From Bacteroidia bacterium (GTDB lineage Bacteria > Bacteroidota > Bacteroidia > Bacteroidales > CAJPTX01), in assembly GCA_905373665.1 (NCBI GenBank), contig CAJPTV010000127.1, positions 1 through 5,354 on the forward strand: 5,354 nt of DNA, written 5' to 3'. Shown here piece after piece: positions 4,814 to 5,354 of this stretch. The notes beneath the pieces are model-generated. The model did no database searches, was not told where the DNA came from, and saw only the letters and a program-made list of their open reading frames with translations. Position numbers and translations under genes: made by a program. The number at the start of each line of letters is the position of its first letter. Position 1 is the first letter of the stretch.

Positions 4814-5354
4814 ATGAATACGCTTCAAAGACTTCCGATTAGTACGCAAAGCTTCAAAAAGTTGCGTAATGCTGGAGATCTCTATGTCGATAAAACGCAG
4901 TATATCGAAAAGCTCCTTTCACTGGGAACAGTCTTTTTCCTGAGCCGTCCGCACCGTTTCGGTAAGAGCCTTTTCCTATCCACCCTAAAAGCCTATTTTG
5001 AAGGGCAAAAAGAGCTCTTTGAGGGGCTATACATTGCGGAGCGAGAGGAGGAGATAGCCCGTTGGCAGCGGCGCGAGCCGTGGGCGGCGTCGCCTGTGCT
5101 TTATTTTGATTTGAATGCCACGAATTATAGTTCCCCAGAATCGTTAACCTCTTTGCTCGAACAGCAACTGAAGAAGTGGGAGACGATTTATGGGGTGAAG
5201 GGTGAGTCTCTTGCGCCCGAGCGACGTTTTGTCAATCTCATTGAGGAACTTTACCGTAAGGAGGGTAAGCAAGTGGTCATCCTCGTCGATGAGTATGATA
5301 AGCCTCTGTTGGAAACTGTGGAGGATAAGGCATTAAACGAGGCGAACCGTTCGC
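4814..5354 (+). CDS. AAA-ATPase-like protein with predicted C-terminal PD-(D/E)XK domain (5' part only)
   Basis: The first 180 residues are present and the frame runs open off the window edge. The N-terminal signature LPISTQSFKKLRNAG then YVDKTQYIEKLL, the degenerate P-loop SRPHRFGKS (44-52, Lys51) and the Walker B VVILVDEYDKPLL (154-166, Asp159-Glu160) identify the AAA-ATPase-like family (Pfam AAA-ATPase_like). Members usually exceed 500 residues and carry a PD-(D/E)XK nuclease-like domain at the C-terminus, which would lie beyond this window. No signal peptide is seen, so it is cytoplasmic. The family is often multicopy in Bacteroidota, and no role is firmly established; defence or nucleic-acid processing is speculation. 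The usual RPRRFGKS motif has His47 in place of the second Arg here. The ATG at 4814 gives the family's normal start. Codon use does not stand out from the neighbours. Confidence 0.93.
   Translation, partial: MNTLQRLPISTQSFKKLRNAGDLYVDKTQYIEKLLSLGTVFFLSRPHRFGKSLFLSTLKAYFEGQKELFEGLYIAEREEEIARWQRREPWAASPVLYFDLNATNYSSPESLTSLLEQQLKKWETIYGVKGESLAPERRFVNLIEELYRKEGKQVVILVDEYDKPLLETVEDKALNEANRS

Overview
The window looks like chromosomal DNA from a member of the Bacteroidales, most likely Porphyromonas or a close relative. This is inferred from family-level features and not from a database match. The supporting features are a Bacteroidota-style class A penicillin-binding protein, a signal-peptidase-II lipoprotein with an acidic post-cysteine stretch, an outer-membrane barrel protein ending in phenylalanine, an AAA-ATPase-like protein of a type common in Porphyromonas and Bacteroides, TAnnTTTG-like promoter elements, and no Shine-Dalgarno sequences at the starts.

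Layout: three complete genes lie on the minus strand and one truncated gene lies on the plus strand. In minus-strand reading order, 4710-3277 encodes a 477-residue exported protein with a heptad-repeat coiled coil, an aspartate-rich patch and a C-terminal outer-membrane barrel. It is closed by a clear intrinsic terminator at 3235-3205. A 385-base gene-free region (2892-3276) follows, holding that terminator and several ordered repeats. Next come a small Rieske-like lipoprotein (2891-2469) and, 65 bases on, penicillin-binding protein 1A (2403-61). Bases 24-1 may be the start of another minus-strand gene. On the plus strand, 4814 to the window edge encodes the first 180 residues of an AAA-ATPase-like protein, divergent from the barrel gene across 103 bases.

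How the genes may work together: all three minus-strand products act in the cell envelope (peptidoglycan synthesis, a lipoprotein and an outer-membrane protein). The lipoprotein and PBP1A may be co-transcribed, with an extra promoter-like element just before PBP1A. The plus-strand ATPase family has no firmly established role and shows no sequence link to the envelope genes.

The most unusual signal is non-coding. Upstream of the lipoprotein-PBP1A pair are four tandem 11-base units, each a 7-base core plus a 4-base spacer, a geometry known from binding sites of OmpR/PhoB-type response regulators. They sit next to a 16-base dyad and about 31 bases upstream of a weak promoter-like pair whose -7 element is bracketed by another inverted repeat. 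This suggests regulated expression of the lipoprotein-PBP1A unit. The protein-level oddities are the non-canonical metal-ligand pattern of the Rieske-like lipoprotein and the composite architecture of the barrel protein.
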